From Nageia nagi (lineage: Eukaryota > Pinophyta), in contig JBITNC010000002.1 of assembly GCA_050084985.1 (NCBI GenBank), positions 13,268,001 to 13,332,000 on the forward strand: DNA of 64,000 nt. Reading direction: 5' to 3'. The translations under genes were made by a program, and so were the position numbers. The notes under the pieces are model-generated. The model was given only the letters and a program-made list of their open reading frames with translations, did not search any database and was not told the DNA's origin. Positions 10,164 through 22,361 of the stretch are shown here, piece by piece (the stretch's first letter is position 1; each line of letters opens with the position of its first letter).

Positions 10164-11230
10164 TCAGCACTTGTGCTTAGAAGCATCTTTGAAAGATGAG
10201 AGCTCATGCTTGTTGTCAATTTTGATAAATATGGATTTGTTAAAGGTCATGCTCCTTGTTACTCTTTGTGTTGGAGAATTTTGCTCCTGAGGTGACTTGT
10301 CTACATCAATATCCAACCACTTAGGAGCAACTGAAGAGTCATTTGGATCATCATCATCTTTATAAGTTGAATCTTCAGAAAGTTCATTGAACTTTACATC
10401 CCTTAAAACAAACACGGCTTTGTAGGATGGAGAGTACAACCTGTAACCTCTATGCTGATTGTCATAACCCACAAAGATGCATTTTTCAGCTCTTTTGTTC
10501 AACTTCCTTTTTTCAGAAACAATGTAGGAGAATGCTTGACAAACAAACACCCTAAGGTGAGAAATGTTAGGTTTCCTCCCTGACCATGCTTCAAAAGGAG
10601 TTTTACCTTGAATGACTTTTGTGGGACACCTATTCAAGGTGTAAATAGCAGTGCTCACAACTTCACGTCACAAGAAACTAAGAAGATTACCCATCATGCA
10701 TCTAGCCATCTCCATAATTGTCTTGTTTTTCCTTTCGGCAACACTGTTCTGCTGAAGAGTGTAAAGAATCGTAAATTGCCTCTTGATTCCATACTTAGCA
10801 CAAAAGTCATTGAACTCATTGCTATTATATTCTCCCCTATTATCTGATCTCAACATCTTCATTTTAAGGTCAGTTTGATTTTCAACTAAGGTTTTAAAAA
10901 ACTTAAAACTCTCAAAGGTTTGATTTTTGTGCTCAAGTAGATAGCCAAAAGTCATCCTACTGAAATCATCGATGAAGGTCAAGATGTAAGATGCTCCCCC
11001 AAGGGACTTAGTTTGAAATAGACAAGTTGAAGAGGTTGATATGCTCTTTTTGCCTTATCTTTTTCAAACTTTTGTCTATGCATCTTGTCAAGAATGCATT
11101 TCTTGCATGGACCAATTGAAGGAGAGAGAGAAGACAAACCTTCCACAAGTTTATGGTCTTTCATAACTTGAACACTCTTGTGGTTAAGATGCCCTAAACA
11201 TTGGTGCCAAAGATTGCCTCTAGAACACAC
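10164..11230 (-). pseudogene. Copia A integrase
   Basis: Three pieces in order on the minus strand. First is the zinc-binding/pre-integrase region (11230-10979) with LWHQCLGHLNHKSVQVM and CKKCILDKMHRQKF, an HHCC finger. Next is the catalytic core (10982-10668) with TFIDDFSRMTFGYLLEHKNQ, LRSDNRGEYNSNEF and the glutamate in QNSVAERKNKT, so the DD-E triad is still readable. Last is the C-terminal part (10658-10164) with KTPFEAWSGRKPNISHLRVF and KCIFVGYDNQHRGYRLYSP. Frame changes near 10980 and 10660 break it. A stop after FKDASKHKC separates it from the RT reading. Confidence 0.88.
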
Positions 11231-11231
11231 A

Positions 11232-11620
11232 CTAGTAGCAAAACATCTTTATTGGAACTTGATCCATAATGTATAAATCATCTTTCACTGATCCTTTAAC
11301 CGTGGCAAGTCCTTTCTTATTGCACCAGGATTGAGAGTCGAACTCAAATGAGTACCCTTTTCTAGCAACTTGGATCATGGAGAAAAGGTTTATCCTAAGC
11401 TTAAGAACATAGAGTACATTATCAAGAAACTTCTTGTGAATCAACACACTCCCAATGCCTTGGAAGGATAAAGTTATCACCTATCACAACTATATCTTTT
11501 TTATACTTGTGAAAGTTCTCAAACTTGTCTTTTTCAAAGCATAGGTGATTAGTGCAACCAAAGTCAACAATCCAATCACATGAAAAAATGTGAGACATGG
11601 AGTAGAGCGCTGCAACAAAA
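11232..11620 (-). pseudogene. Copia A aspartic protease region, active site changed
   Basis: The minus-strand reading contains CDWIVDFGCTNHLCFEKDKF followed by KKDIVVIGDNF and, in the next frame, FLDNVLYVLKLRINLFSMIQ, the typical copia protease-to-integrase linker. The active site, normally D-S/T-G, reads D-F-G: the codon TCT in sibling C is TTT here. This is a single C-to-T change that should abolish catalysis. A frameshift near 11470 separates the two halves. Confidence 0.82.
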
Positions 11621-11639
11621 CCAGCTTGAATATTCTTCT

Positions 11640-12503
11640 TTCTTTTAAAGTTCTTTACATTTCCATGGCCTTTGTTCTTTTCATCTTTTTTCTTTTTGTA
11701 GCAATCAACTTCTTTGTGACCTTGTATACCACAAAAATTACAATTTCCATCAAACTTTGTCTTAGGATTTGGTTTGCTTGCCTTGCCTTTTCCATCTCTT
11801 TGCTTGAAGTGATTGTTGTTGCCGTTGTTCTTGTTGTTGTTGAAGTCGTTCCTGTTGTTGTTGCCTCTTTTCTCAAACCTTTTGAAGGAAGAAGGATAAG
11901 ATATCTTATGATGATTGAACTTCTTCTTAAAAGGAGTTTTAGTTGCTCCAAGAGCAATGTTATTATCCTTAGGAGAAGAAATCAACACTTTTTTGTCAAG
12001 GGTTTCTTCATGTTTCAAAATAAGCGTAAAAAGGTTCTCAAGAGAGAAGAGTTCTTCTTCATCATCAAGCTTAGTCTCAATTACCGTCACAAAGTTTTCA
12101 AACTTTGAAAAAAGGCTTTGGAGAATGATGAAGACCATGAACTTATCATTGATTCAATTGCACCCACAAGCAACAAGTTGGGTCCTTAGGTCAATGATTT
12201 CGTTCAAGTAGATGACAACATTTTCATCTTCCTTTGACGAGATTGAAGCAACTTTTGGAGAATAGTAAACCTTCTTGAGAACTTAGATCCAAGGTAGATT
12301 TGCTTAAGCTTATCCCAAGCTTCCTTTGCCAAGTTTGAAGTCGAAATCATCAGAAGCACATTATCTGAAATTGCATGGAAAATCATGGAGGTTGTCAATT
12401 CATTCTTCGTGTTGTAGACCTCAAGTGCCTTCTCATCTGTAGGAGCAACAAGGTTCTCATTCACTATTTGCCAAAGCTTCCTTGTTTGCAACTCAACTTT
12501 CAT
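11640..12503 (-). pseudogene. Copia A gag (UBN2-type capsid and zinc knuckle)
   Basis: The N-terminal capsid part (12503-12204) reads ELQTRKLWQIVNENLVAPT and KEAWDKLKQIYLGSKFSRRF, the UBN2/copia gag fold. The second part (12138 down) has LQSLFSKFENFVTVIETKLD, an Asn-rich basic linker and a CCHC zinc knuckle CNFCGIQGHKEVDC near 11730. A frameshift between 12204 and 12138 breaks the ORF. The product would form the particle and bind genomic RNA. The likely start is the ATG at 12503, matching the start of C's gag. Confidence 0.88.
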
Positions 12504-15238
12504 CTAAGGTTCCCAAATCCCAAAGTTGGAACCATTGAGAATGTGTTTGGGTAAAAAGGTGTCCCATTTGCTACATAAGAATGTGAATAAATAATAAGCA
12601 TATGGTTAAAAAAACAACATAATATGTTATGTTTTAACCAAGTAAAAAATACATGTTATATTTAACAACTAAGGCATGCTTGAATTGTTTCACAAGTGCA
12701 ATTATTTTTACAACTCAAATAATAACTCATGTACCCAAATACATTTCTCATCTCAAGAACCGTAGATGTAAAGTAACATTCTTGAGGCTTGTTTTCTTAT
12801 CTAAAATCAGGCTTTCACTCGGATGCTCGCATAAGAGGAGCCCAAGTACTACCAATCATCAACCAATTCGCCTTGGTCAGTATTATACTTTCTTACAAGG
12901 AGAAGTACCTACTATTTTCCAAGGTTATGACGTTTATTGGATCGGCCAAATTATTAATCTTGATTAAATTTCAAGTTGTCCTCTTAGGTTATTAGGATAA
13001 TCCTTGAATGGACATGCGGACATGTGGTATCACTACACATATGCCTGTCCACCTGTTAGAGTTATATCCAGACCAACAGAGGACTTAAGGGCAATTGAGA
13101 AGTACATACTTTTCATCATTCAAATCATTAGACTAAAGGTTTCAGTCTGCCTATCCTCACCTTGTGGCTTCCCAAACAAATCATGTTGCAGAATGTACGT
13201 GCGAATGTGTTCATTTTAGGGGGTTGCTCATTTCAATATTTGCGTTTTTGTTTGCATGAGCAAATAAAGTAAAATGCGAAATATGAAGTAAAAAAGAGCA
13301 TAAGTAAAACATCATCCATTTGCAATTTTTGAAATCTAAGAGTCCAATGGGTTTTGTTTACCAACCTTTAAAGAACATCTTTACATCATTTTTTATTTGC
13401 ACAAGTCCATTCCATACTTTGCATAAGGAAGTAAAAACTTATTAGTCCCATAGCTTGAACATTTTAAGTAAGCATGCATTCAAAAAGACTTTTAAAGCAA
13501 ACACTTAAGAGGCATAAACATGCATTATTTCCTTAATTTGCATAAGTCTATCTATCACTTTGCAATATAAATACTTAGCATGCATTATTTAACTTAAAAA
13601 AATAAGTAAGAAGCATGCATCATCCAATTAATTTGCATAAGTTAACTTTGCAAAAAAATAAAAAAGGATAAATACTTAAGTATAAACATGCATCATTTCC
13701 AAGTTTGCATAAGTTTATTAACTTTGCATAAAAAATGAATGCTTTAGAGAGATATCAAAAAATCTAGTCATGCATCCAAGAAATTTTAATATTTTAAGAG
13801 GTATGCATTCTAATCTTTTTTAAGTAAAAAACAACAATAAAATTCCCTCTTATTTTCTTAAAAAGATTTTAAGATGCCCCACATTCAATAGATACTAAAA
13901 AATTAGATTACCTAAATTTTGCACTAGTATCTTTATTGTAATAGGTGCAAAAAAAATATTTATTTCAAGGCAAAAATATATCCCCCTTAATAACATTAGG
14001 CTATAAGACATTTTAATGTAAGCAATTTAAAATGTAACATTTACAGAGCTCACATGTTTCAAAGATACTTTTAAGATTATTGATGATATCTTACTCACCC
14101 ATTAATGCAAATTTGTCCATCTACTTCACTCTAGAGCAACATCATTACAAAGCTTTAAAGTTGGAGTATAGGTTTTTAAATAATTTATGTTTATGGAGGG
14201 GGGGTATTAAATAAAACATGCCTTGTAAGAAACAACAAAAAATGCACCAAGTCATTAAATGAGAGCCCCTTAAGATGGAAAAACAAAACATGCAAGCCAC
14301 CTCAATCAAAAATTTGAGAAAGAAAAAAAAGGAGAGGGCTATGCAATAAATTATTGCGCAAGTCAAAGAGGGAAAAGAAATAGGAAGCAAAAAAAATAGC
14401 ATTGGCTAGGGCCATGAGGGACACAAGGGAGAGACCCAGGAGGCTGTGAGGGGCCAAACAGTGGTTGGAGGGCGGTGCTCAAGCAGTAGTCGAGCGAGGA
14501 GAGTGGAAGTCAAAGAAAGGCGGGTGGAAGAGTCCATGAAACAGGGGGGGAAAATGAATCCGCAACTGGTTTAACACCCTCGATTCGTTTAGGTAGCCAA
14601 AACAAATAACCTTTCCCACGAAGCCACATAGAGGTTGGAGAGGAGATGGGTTACAATGACTTGGATGGCGACAGCAAGGAGAGGCTAAGTGCGAAGCCGT
14701 TGATCCAAAGTGAGAGGAGAGACCCAAAAATGAAGCTCAGACGACGCGTCATCGAGAGAGCATTGCATTTTCTGAAGGCAAAATATCAAAGCCTCAAAAA
14801 GAAGGTGTAGAGGGTGTAGGAAGAAACATGCAGGGAGAACAAAAAAAATGTGCAGGAGAGGAGGGTAGAAGAATAGGCAGTTGAGAGAGCACCTCTTTCA
14901 TAAATAATTAAAATAACAAGTGCCCAATTTTTTTGAAAAAAATGTAATAAAAGATTGAGTGTCTTTTTTGCATTGTGAAAGAAATATTTATATGTAAATA
15001 TATTCTTTTGATAAAAAAAGGAGATGCAACATCATTTTTTTGAAAATATATTTCAAAATATATTATAAACACAAAAAAAAGAGGAATAGTTTTGAAAAGA
15101 ACACTTTATAACATTGAAAAAAAATACACTATCTTTTCTCCTTTTTTTAATTTCTAAAAAAAATATTATTTGAAACAAAAAAATTGAATTTTTGAATACT
15201 AACCCAATTTTTTAAATTAGCAATATGCTTAGCAATAG
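12504..15238 (-). other. Long leader of copia A (main part)
   Basis: No gene recognised. In element sense this lies between the primer site and gag. The 12550-13900 part matches the leader of C (25085-26340), including homopurine and CATGCA-rich stretches. The 14145-14890 part is GA-rich on the plus strand and differs from C. Minus-strand open stretches at 14145-14727 lack similarity to known proteins and start at non-ATG codons. D interrupts the leader at 15238. Confidence 0.6.
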
Positions 15239-15995
15239 TGTAATGTCCCAAAAAAAAATATTTTTATAAATGTCTCCTACACTTAATTATGAAAGTGACA
15301 AAGGGCTCATGTGACTAGGAGACATAACATTAAGTTATTTTCATTTATGTTTTATTTCTTTATGTTGTAATAAGGCTCTTTAAGTCAAATTAGGGTTTGG
15401 GGATGTCAACTTGAAATTAGATCCTCAAGCTATAAAAGAGAATGGAGCATCCCATTTTGAGAAGGTATTTGCTATTATATGACTTTGTATCTAAAACCCT
15501 AGGTTTCTTGAAGAAGGTTGCACCCTACTCAAACTCCACTATTGTTTAGGAGATGTGCCCTAGCTCTATTGAAGGCATTTGTAGTTGACAAGAGATGAGC
15601 TTTGTTGTTGCATTTGCAAACTAAGGAGATGTGCCCTTAGTTATTTGAAATTGCTGTGGAAGAAATTCAGCTAGTTCGTGGTGATTTTTACTATTGTATT
15701 TTGTGCCTTTGCTGCCCTAAAAGGGGTTTCCAGCTTTGTGAGCAACATTTAGCTAGATTTCTGTGTTTTTTTGAGTTAATAGAAACCCTAAGGGGAGTTT
15801 ATCCCACTCTGGGGAGTTTTTTGATTCATTTTATGTTCATATTTGAGTACCCTTTTGGATGTTCTTTCATTGTATCCATTCAGAAATTAATACATTTCTA
15901 TCCTGACTGATTTTTCTAATTGCGGCACAACATTTGTGCTAATTTCTATGTTTGAGTATCCAATTTTGTGTAAAAATCAGAAATGAGTCATTTCA
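15239..15995 (+). repeat. 5' LTR of chromovirus D
   Basis: 757 bp. TATA box TATAAAAG at 15431-15438, about 190 bases from the start, in a context (tcaagctataaaagag) conserved in the 3' copy. It ends in CA directly before the primer site. Confidence 0.94.
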
Positions 15996-15997
15996 AG

Positions 15998-16008
15998 TGG
16001 TATCAGAG
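15998..16008 (+). other. Primer binding site of D (initiator Met-tRNA)
   Basis: TGGTATCAGAG two bases after the LTR end, the complement of the initiator Met-tRNA 3' end. The following bases (ttgg) deviate from the copia sites (cc). Confidence 0.9.
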
Positions 16009-16228
16009 TTGGTATCTTGCCAGTTTGTGGTAGATCTAGCATTTTTCTATTGTGGGTATCCCAGTTTCCAAGTTTTTTCCAAGTTAGGGTTTCTAAAAAA
16101 TTAGAGTTTTCAAAAAACCTTTGTGGGTATTGTTGATTTGTGGTTAAAACTTATTTTTTGTGGTCAAAAAAATGTTTGCCCAATTTTTTGGTGCAATTCG
16201 GTGCCCTGGATCTGAAAATTGAGGGTTT

Positions 16229-17158
16229 ATGCCTTCCGATTACATCTACTACACTCGCAGCAAAAAGAGGCAACAATAGCAAGAGGAAGAAATGACAAAT
16301 AAAACTGTGCCTGAGAGGATGTGGGAAGAGGCTGAAAGAGAGAGAAATGAGGAGAGGAACACTATGGCCAATTTGGTGAATTTGATGACCCAAATGGTGT
16401 GCAAGCAGGATGATGTCTGCAATTGGCAAGATCTAGAAGGCCTAGGGTTGAAGCATCTAGGATGACTCATAGGGAGGAATCCTCAACCAGCTCTCGCACT
16501 CCCTTGCCCAAACCATCTAAGCCCATGTTCATCTCAAAATCCCTAATGGAGGTTAATCATATTCAAGGTGACTTGGACGAATTGTTTATGGAGTACTTTG
16601 AGAAACAAAAAAATTTCAGAGCTGTAGTAAGCTTTGATAGGTACTTGAAAATCATTGGGAAGAAGGTTGGAGACGCCAAAAAGAAGAACAAGAAATTGCA
16701 TTGAAAGATGACCATCCCTACATTCAATGGACAAGATGGGTTTTCAACTAGGGCATGGTTGCAAAAGCTTTAGACATATTTTCCTTGGATCGCTTCATCT
16801 TGAAGGTGGAGCATACTCATGGTGGCATCATGGTTTGGTAACCCAAGGGCATGGTGAGGTTTCTTCTTTTGAGGAATTTTGCCAAAGGTTACTAAATATA
16901 TTTGAAAGGAAAGAAGTGGAGGAGTTTTTCAAGGAACTTGCGACACTTAGACAAACTTCTTCTTTGAGTGAGTATATTGAGAGTTTTGAGCAAATTGCTG
17001 TCCAAGTACAAAACATCTCTCCAAAAAGGGTTATTTTCTTGTTTGTTGATGGGTTGTTGGAGCCATTGAAGGGTCTTGTGAAGGCCTTTGAACCAGCCAC
17101 TCTTGAGGATGCAATCAAGAGAGCCATGAACCTTGAATCTATCATGCCACCAAGGTAA
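16229..17158 (+). pseudogene. Chromovirus D gag, N-terminal and capsid part
   Basis: The probable ATG is at 16229 (MPSDYIYYTRSKKRQQ), with a stop 16 codons later. The reading continues in frame 2, shifts to frame 1 at about 16423-16704, and returns to frame 2 at 16727. The gag capsid domain is clear in the last part: GGAYSWWHHGLVTQGHGEVS, FEEFCQRLLNIFERKEVEEF and LRQTSSLSEYIESFEQIAVQ. An earlier segment (TFNGQDGFSTRAWLQKL) shows the conserved entry to this domain. H carries a homologous gag at 46794. Confidence 0.85.
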
Positions 17159-17902
17159 AAATATGTAGCATACAATACCCCTGCAAAACTACCATTTTTA
17201 GCCAAAAACACAGGCTTTGGACAGCCTAGAAGTGCAACATTCCACTTTGGGAGGGAGAAGAATGCAGTGGAGAAGCCAGAAATACCATATGGAGTTTCAA
17301 AAGCACCTTTCAAGCCCTCTAGAAACCCTATGCAGCAGCCAAAGATGAGCATCCATGAGAGGGACAAACTTAGGAGGAAGCATCATTGCTTCTCTTGCAA
17401 TACTCCTTGGACACCTGGCCATAAATACCAAGAAAAGGGCATGCATTTGATTGAAGTGCATTCAAAAAGTTCAAAGAGTGAAGAGGAAGAGGAGTACATG
17501 TCTTCTGAAGAGCTTGAAAAGTCTACACCACATGAAGAGCCCAAAGGAGGATCCCTTGCTACTCTTAGTGGGTTGAACCAATTTAGAACTATCAAGGTTC
17601 CAAGAAAGGCTTTGGGTGAAAAGATAATGGTTGTAATTGATGGTGGTGCTACTTATAATTTTGTTGATGAAAAATTTATAGCATGTCAAAAACTAAAAAT
17701 AGAAATCATTCCTGGTTTTAATGTTGCAATTGGAAATGGTGATTTGATTCGTTGTAACAAGGTAGTCAGGCATTTGAAAATCAGTTTTGGGAGTTATAAG
17801 ATGTATGAACAATTTTTTGTCTTTCCCTTGGGTGGTATGCCTCACATGGTTCTAGGAGTACAATGGCTTTGGTCTCTTGGTGATTATGTTACTAATTATT
17901 AG
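17159..17902 (+). pseudogene. Chromovirus D zinc knuckle and protease
   Basis: The gag C-terminus has CFSCNTPWTPGHKYQEKGMH, a zinc knuckle of the gypsy type in which the last cysteine is tyrosine. An acidic linker follows. The retropepsin-like protease reads VVIDGGATYNFVDEKFI, where the usual D-S/T-G is D-G-G, then PLGGMPHMVLGVQWLWSLGD. The reading stops at 17900-17902 just before the RT part in the same frame, so one nonsense change splits the polyprotein. Confidence 0.85.
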
Positions 17903-19440
17903 AAATTAGAGCTCAAATTTGTGTTAGATGGGAAGAATATAGTGTTGCATAGAGTTTGGGACAATTCCACCAAAGATGCATGCAATATTTTGGAGGTGTC
18001 CTCCAAGCACATGGAGAAGTTAGTAAACAGTAAGGACAATATGTGGGCTACTGTAATATTTCAGGCTAAAGGTAAAAATACTTCCACTACACACCCTCAT
18101 ATTCATGCTATTTTGCACAAGCATAGAAAGATTTTTGAGGATTTACCTAAAGGTTTGCCACCTAGTAGAGGATTTCAGCATGCTATTGAGTTGGAACCCA
18201 ATAGCAAACCTATGATAATTAGGCCATATAGACATCCTAAAGTTTTCAAAGATGAGATTGAGAAAACTATTAATGAACTCTTGGAGTGTGGGTTCATCAA
18301 GCTTAGTTGTAGTCCCTTTGCTTCACCTGTTGTATTAGTGAAGAAGAAAGATGGCATTATGAGAATGTGCATTGATTATAGGGCCTTGAATAAAAAGACA
18401 ATCAAAAATAGGTATCCCATCCTTAGAGTTCATGAGCTTATTGATGAATTCCATGGGCTAAGTACTTTTCAAAAATTGATCTTAGATCAAGCTACCATTA
18501 GATTTGCATGAGGGAAGAAGACATCCCAAAGATTGCTTTCAAGTGTCATTTTGGGCATTTTGAATTTATAGTTATGCCCTTTGGTTTGACTAATGCACCT
18601 ACCACGTTCCAATCAACCATGAATCAAATTTTTAGTAAGCAGTTAAAGAAGTTTTTGTTGGTATTTTTTGATGATATTTCGATTTATAGTAAGTCTTGGG
18701 ATGAGCACTTACAACATTTGGATACAATTTTAGACATTCTAAAACAACAAAAATTTTATGCTAAACAGTCCAAGTGTGATTTTGCTATGATTGAAATTTT
18801 GTATTTAGGACATGTGATCAGCCAAGAAGGTGTACAGGTTGACAAAGAAAAAATTGCAGCAGTACAAAAATGGCCAACCCTTACGAACTTGACTGAATTG
18901 AGAGGTTTCATTGGTCTTTGCAGTTACTACAAGAGGTTCATTAAAAGTTTTTCTTCCTTGGCTGCCCTACTTACAGAATTGACTAAAAAAGGAGCTTTCT
19001 CATGGTCTAATGATGTTTTGGTAGCATTCTTGAAGCTGAAGCAAATCATGACTACTACTTCTTTACTTGCTATTCCTAATTTTTCTATTCCTTTTACTAT
19101 TTCTTGTGATGCTACAGGTTTAGGAGTTAGAGCCATACTTATGCAAAAAGGGCATCCCATTGCCTATGAGAGTAGGAAGTTCACTAAGGAGGAGCGCACC
19201 TTTAGCATCTATGACAAAGAGATGCTACCCATTATGCATGCCTTGACCAAGTTCAAGCAATACTTGGTATGTGATAAGTTTGTGGTCAAGAGTGATCATA
19301 ACAGTTTGAAATATTTCCTTGGGTAATCTTAATTAAATGAAAGACAACAAAAATGGGTTATTAAGTTGCAGTCATATGATTTCGAAATTGAATTTGTGAA
19401 AGGGAAGAAGAATTCTGCAGCTAATGCATCGTCTAGATCC
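17903..19440 (+). pseudogene. Chromovirus D reverse transcriptase and RNase H
   Basis: Ty3-type RT. 17921-18511 gives ELEPNSKPMIIRPYRHPKVF, SPFASPVVLVKKKDGIMRMC and DYRALNKKTIKNRYPI. A frame change at about 18490-18508 removes the GYHQIR region. 18508-19326 gives CHFGHFEFIVMPFGLTNAPT, the active site in LVFFDDISIYS (FFDD, the gypsy form of YXDD) and YLGHVISQEG. RNase H follows: ISCDATGLGVRAILMQKG, YDKEMLPIMHALTKFKQYL, KSDHNSLKYFLG, a stop, then a tail where the usual AD-SR motif reads NASSRS (about 19425), its catalytic-side Asp changed to Asn. Confidence 0.9.
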
Positions 19441-19878
19441 CCCCATTTTCATTCTATTTCAATTATTTTAGTAGATTGGACGGTTAAAATTATGGCTGAA
19501 TATGTTAAGAATGCATGTAATTCTAAAATTGTTGATGGCAACCTTTTAGATGACAGGTATAACCTTAGAGAAGGGATGATTTTTATAAAAACAGAATTTT
19601 TATTGTACCTGAATCCAAGCTAAAAGAGGGACTTATACATTCCCTGCATAATGCACCACTTATTGCGCATGCTGGTTTCTTCAAAACTTACAAATTGGTG
19701 CATGATAAGTTCACTTGGAAGGGGCTGAAAAATGACATTCTCAAGCATGTGTGTGAATGCCAAGTTTGCAAAACAAATAAGACGGAAAACACACTTCTTG
19801 CAGGGTTACTACAACCATTGCCAATTCCAAATCAGAAATGGGTGTGTGTCCATGAACTTCATCACAGGACTTCCCAAG
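19441..19878 (+). pseudogene. Chromovirus D integrase, zinc-binding part
   Basis: Linker and HHCC finger: HAGFFKTYKLVHDKFTW followed by HVCECQVCKTNK (19749-19785), then the pre-core segment with LLQPLPIPNQKWVC. At least two frame changes lie between 19620 and 19695. The reading is cut by the CCAAG duplication (19874-19878) and copia C, and resumes at 28637. Confidence 0.85.
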
Positions 19879-20375
19879 TGAAAGATCTAACACTAACAAG
19901 ATAATTCCTAAACAACCAAGATCTCTTGAAAGCTCACAAACACATCTAAATAACTCATAAAGCAATCTCACAAAGTAACTCAAGATGTAAGTGGTTCCTC
20001 CAACTAAGAGTACATCCACTAACTAGATCTTTACTTCAATCACAAATACAACTCTCTTACAATTCTCCTATTCTTTTCTCCTAACCATTATCCTATAGCA
20101 TAACTTTACTCCACAATTGGTGTGTAATTACAAAGAGAGAGCCTTCTATTTATAGGTCAAAATCCCTCTTTGGATCACCTTTTTATCCAATGTACAAAAG
20201 CATGACATGCATATCCTTTTACCCAATAGGCATGCTCATGACATGGAGTGTAGGACAAGTTACATTATCATATTCACTTAAATACTTAAGATATCAAATG
20301 ATACCCTTAAATATTAGTGAACTTACATAGAAGATTAATACAAACCTTAACAATAATGCATTATATATTCCAACA
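19879..20375 (-). repeat. 3' LTR of copia C
   Basis: 497 bp, plus-strand ends TGAAAGATCTAACAC...ATTCCAACA. TATA box on the minus strand at plus-strand 20147-20154. The polypurine tract is plus-strand ctccccttt at 20376-20384 (minus AAAGGGGAG). Confidence 0.94.
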
Positions 20376-21176
20376 CTCCCCTTTAATGCAATATTGGGAT
20401 AAAACGAGTAAGAGAGAAAAAGAAGAGAAAGTAAGAGAGTTCCCCTCCAAACAGATACAACGAAGATGAGAACTTTTACATATTTGTGAAGTAAGAAAGA
20501 TCTAGTTTGAGACTCACTACTTTGCCAAATACAATCATTAACCACAACTGGTTTCAATGTACATGAAGTAGTCATCCAACTGGAAGTCATGAAGAGTCTC
20601 CAGAAGCCTGCATACCTGAGGTAAGTAACCTGTAATCTCAAAGAAACCTGCAAGTCATAAGCAGCTCAAATAATAAGATCAGTTAGATGCAACATATTCA
20701 TCTCATCAAGGATAGATGAATCACATAAATGCCATAATAAACTGATCAATGGTGCACTATAAGTCATCATGAAGATGCCATGCCAAAAACTTATAGTCAC
20801 CTGCTGTATATAAAACATATGTTGATTATCATTACAAAATAGAGCATGCACATACGAGTTCTTCACATATGGATAACTGAACAGTGCTAAAAGACACATA
20901 AGAGTTCCTCACACATAGATAACTGAACAGTGCTAGATTGACCAAAAATAGAGCATGCACATACGAGTTCCTCACATATGGATAACTGAACAGTGCCAAA
21001 AGACACAAGAGTTTCTCACACATGGATAACTGAATAGTGCTAGATTGGCCAATTTGTACAAGTTCCTCACGCAAAGTGAACTTACCATGAAGGTGTACAA
21101 CAAAATCAACATTATACAGAATAAAATCCTCCTAAGGATGAAGTTGTCATCACAAACATGAATTCAACATAAGAAT
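20376..21176 (-). other. 3' untranslated region of copia C with expanded tandem repeats
   Basis: Homologous to 3318-4016 of A. Four copies of a roughly 45-50 bp unit containing ttcctcacatatggataactg or variants occur near 20857, 20907, 20967 and 21011. The second pair repeats the first, including the intervening agagcatgcacatacgag (20842 and 20947). A has only one pair, so this block was duplicated in C's line or lost in A's. Confidence 0.75.
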
Positions 21177-22361
21177 TCAAACTTCACTCTCCCTTGAGGA
21201 CAACTTCACCAACCGGATAGCATCCCTAAGTTTATAGAACTGAGCTTCCAAGAGGGGCTTGGTGAACAAATCAGCAGAGTTCAAGGTGGATGGACAACAC
21301 TCTAGATGTATGATGCCATTAAGAACCTTCTCCCTGATAAAATGGGCATGGATTTCCACATGTTTTGTTCTATGATGGAATACAGGATTCTTAGCCAAAG
21401 AAATAGCCGATTGATTATCTGAAGAGATCAAAGATGAGCCACTTTGCCTCATACCCAATTTCTTTCAGAAGATTTCTTAGCCAAATAGCTTCTTGAACTG
21501 CAACAAACATGGCATGGTATTCAGCTTCTGTGGTGGAAAAAGAGACAATAGGTTGCTTCTTGGAAGCCCAAGAGATAGCAGCTAAACCAATGCTAAACAT
21601 ATACGCAGAGGTTGATTTCCTGTCATCTTTATCTCCCCCATAGTCAGAATCTAAGAATCCAGAGAGAACAAACGAGGGCAACTTGGAATACTTGAGAGCA
21701 AGATCCTTAGTCTCTACAACATACCTCAAGATTTGCTTAATAGCATTGAGGTGCTCAACATATGATTTCTACATGAATCATGCCATTAGATTCACTGCAA
21801 AGGCAATATCTGGCTTGGATATAGTCAAATACAAAAAGCTACCAATTAATTGCCTGTAAGCTATAGCATCAGCTAATTAAGAATTGGAGCTTAGAGAAAC
21901 AATGATTCTAGGAGAGACTGAGATCGCAGCATATCTACACTCCATTCCAAACTTCTGCAAGATGTCTGATATGTACTTAGATTGATTTAGGTAAGTACAA
22001 TCCTTGTATTAATACACTTGTATTCCAAAATAGTAGTGCAAAAGACCAAGATCAGTTATTTCAAACGTTGCCTTAAGTTTGGATATGCACTTTTGAATGA
22101 TTTCATCATTATTCTCAGTAATCAAAAGATCATCCACATAAAGGAGAAACAAGACCATGTCTTTTCCTTGATTGAGCACATATAGATTGGAGTCAAAAAA
22201 ATACTTGGAGAATCCAATGTCTGCAAAGTACCTTGAAATCTTTTTGTACTAGGCTCTAGGTGCTTGTTTAAGTCCATACAATGACTTTTTTAGCTTGCAC
22301 ACAAAGGACTCTTTGCCTTCCACAATAAACCTTTCTGGTTGATTCATGAAGATTTCCACAT
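21177..22361 (-). pseudogene. Copia C RT C-terminal half and RNase H
   Basis: RNase H is nearly complete in two frames. 21729-21415 has MRYVVETKDLALKYSKLPSF, DSDYGGDKDDRKSTSAYMFS, AISWASKKQPIVSFSTTEAE and EYHAMFVAVQEAIWLRNLLK. 21458-21177 has SSDNQSAISLAKNPVFHHRT and NGIIHLECCPSTLNSADLFT. The frame shift is near 21440. The RT half (about 22360-21730) is heavily broken, with several stops and a shift at about 22405. It keeps the YVDD equivalent as YVDDL near 22135. This copy shows what the 166-bp gap in A removed. Confidence 0.87.

Noticed and set aside
11590-12211. Long plus-strand open stretches (11590-12108, 11915-12211)
   Set aside because: They are antisense to the Asn- and Lys-rich gag of copia A; low-complexity coding sequence keeps the opposite strand open.
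14145-14727. Two minus-strand open stretches in A's leader
   Set aside because: Start codons are not ATG, C's leader has no matching protein, and composition follows the GA-rich tract.
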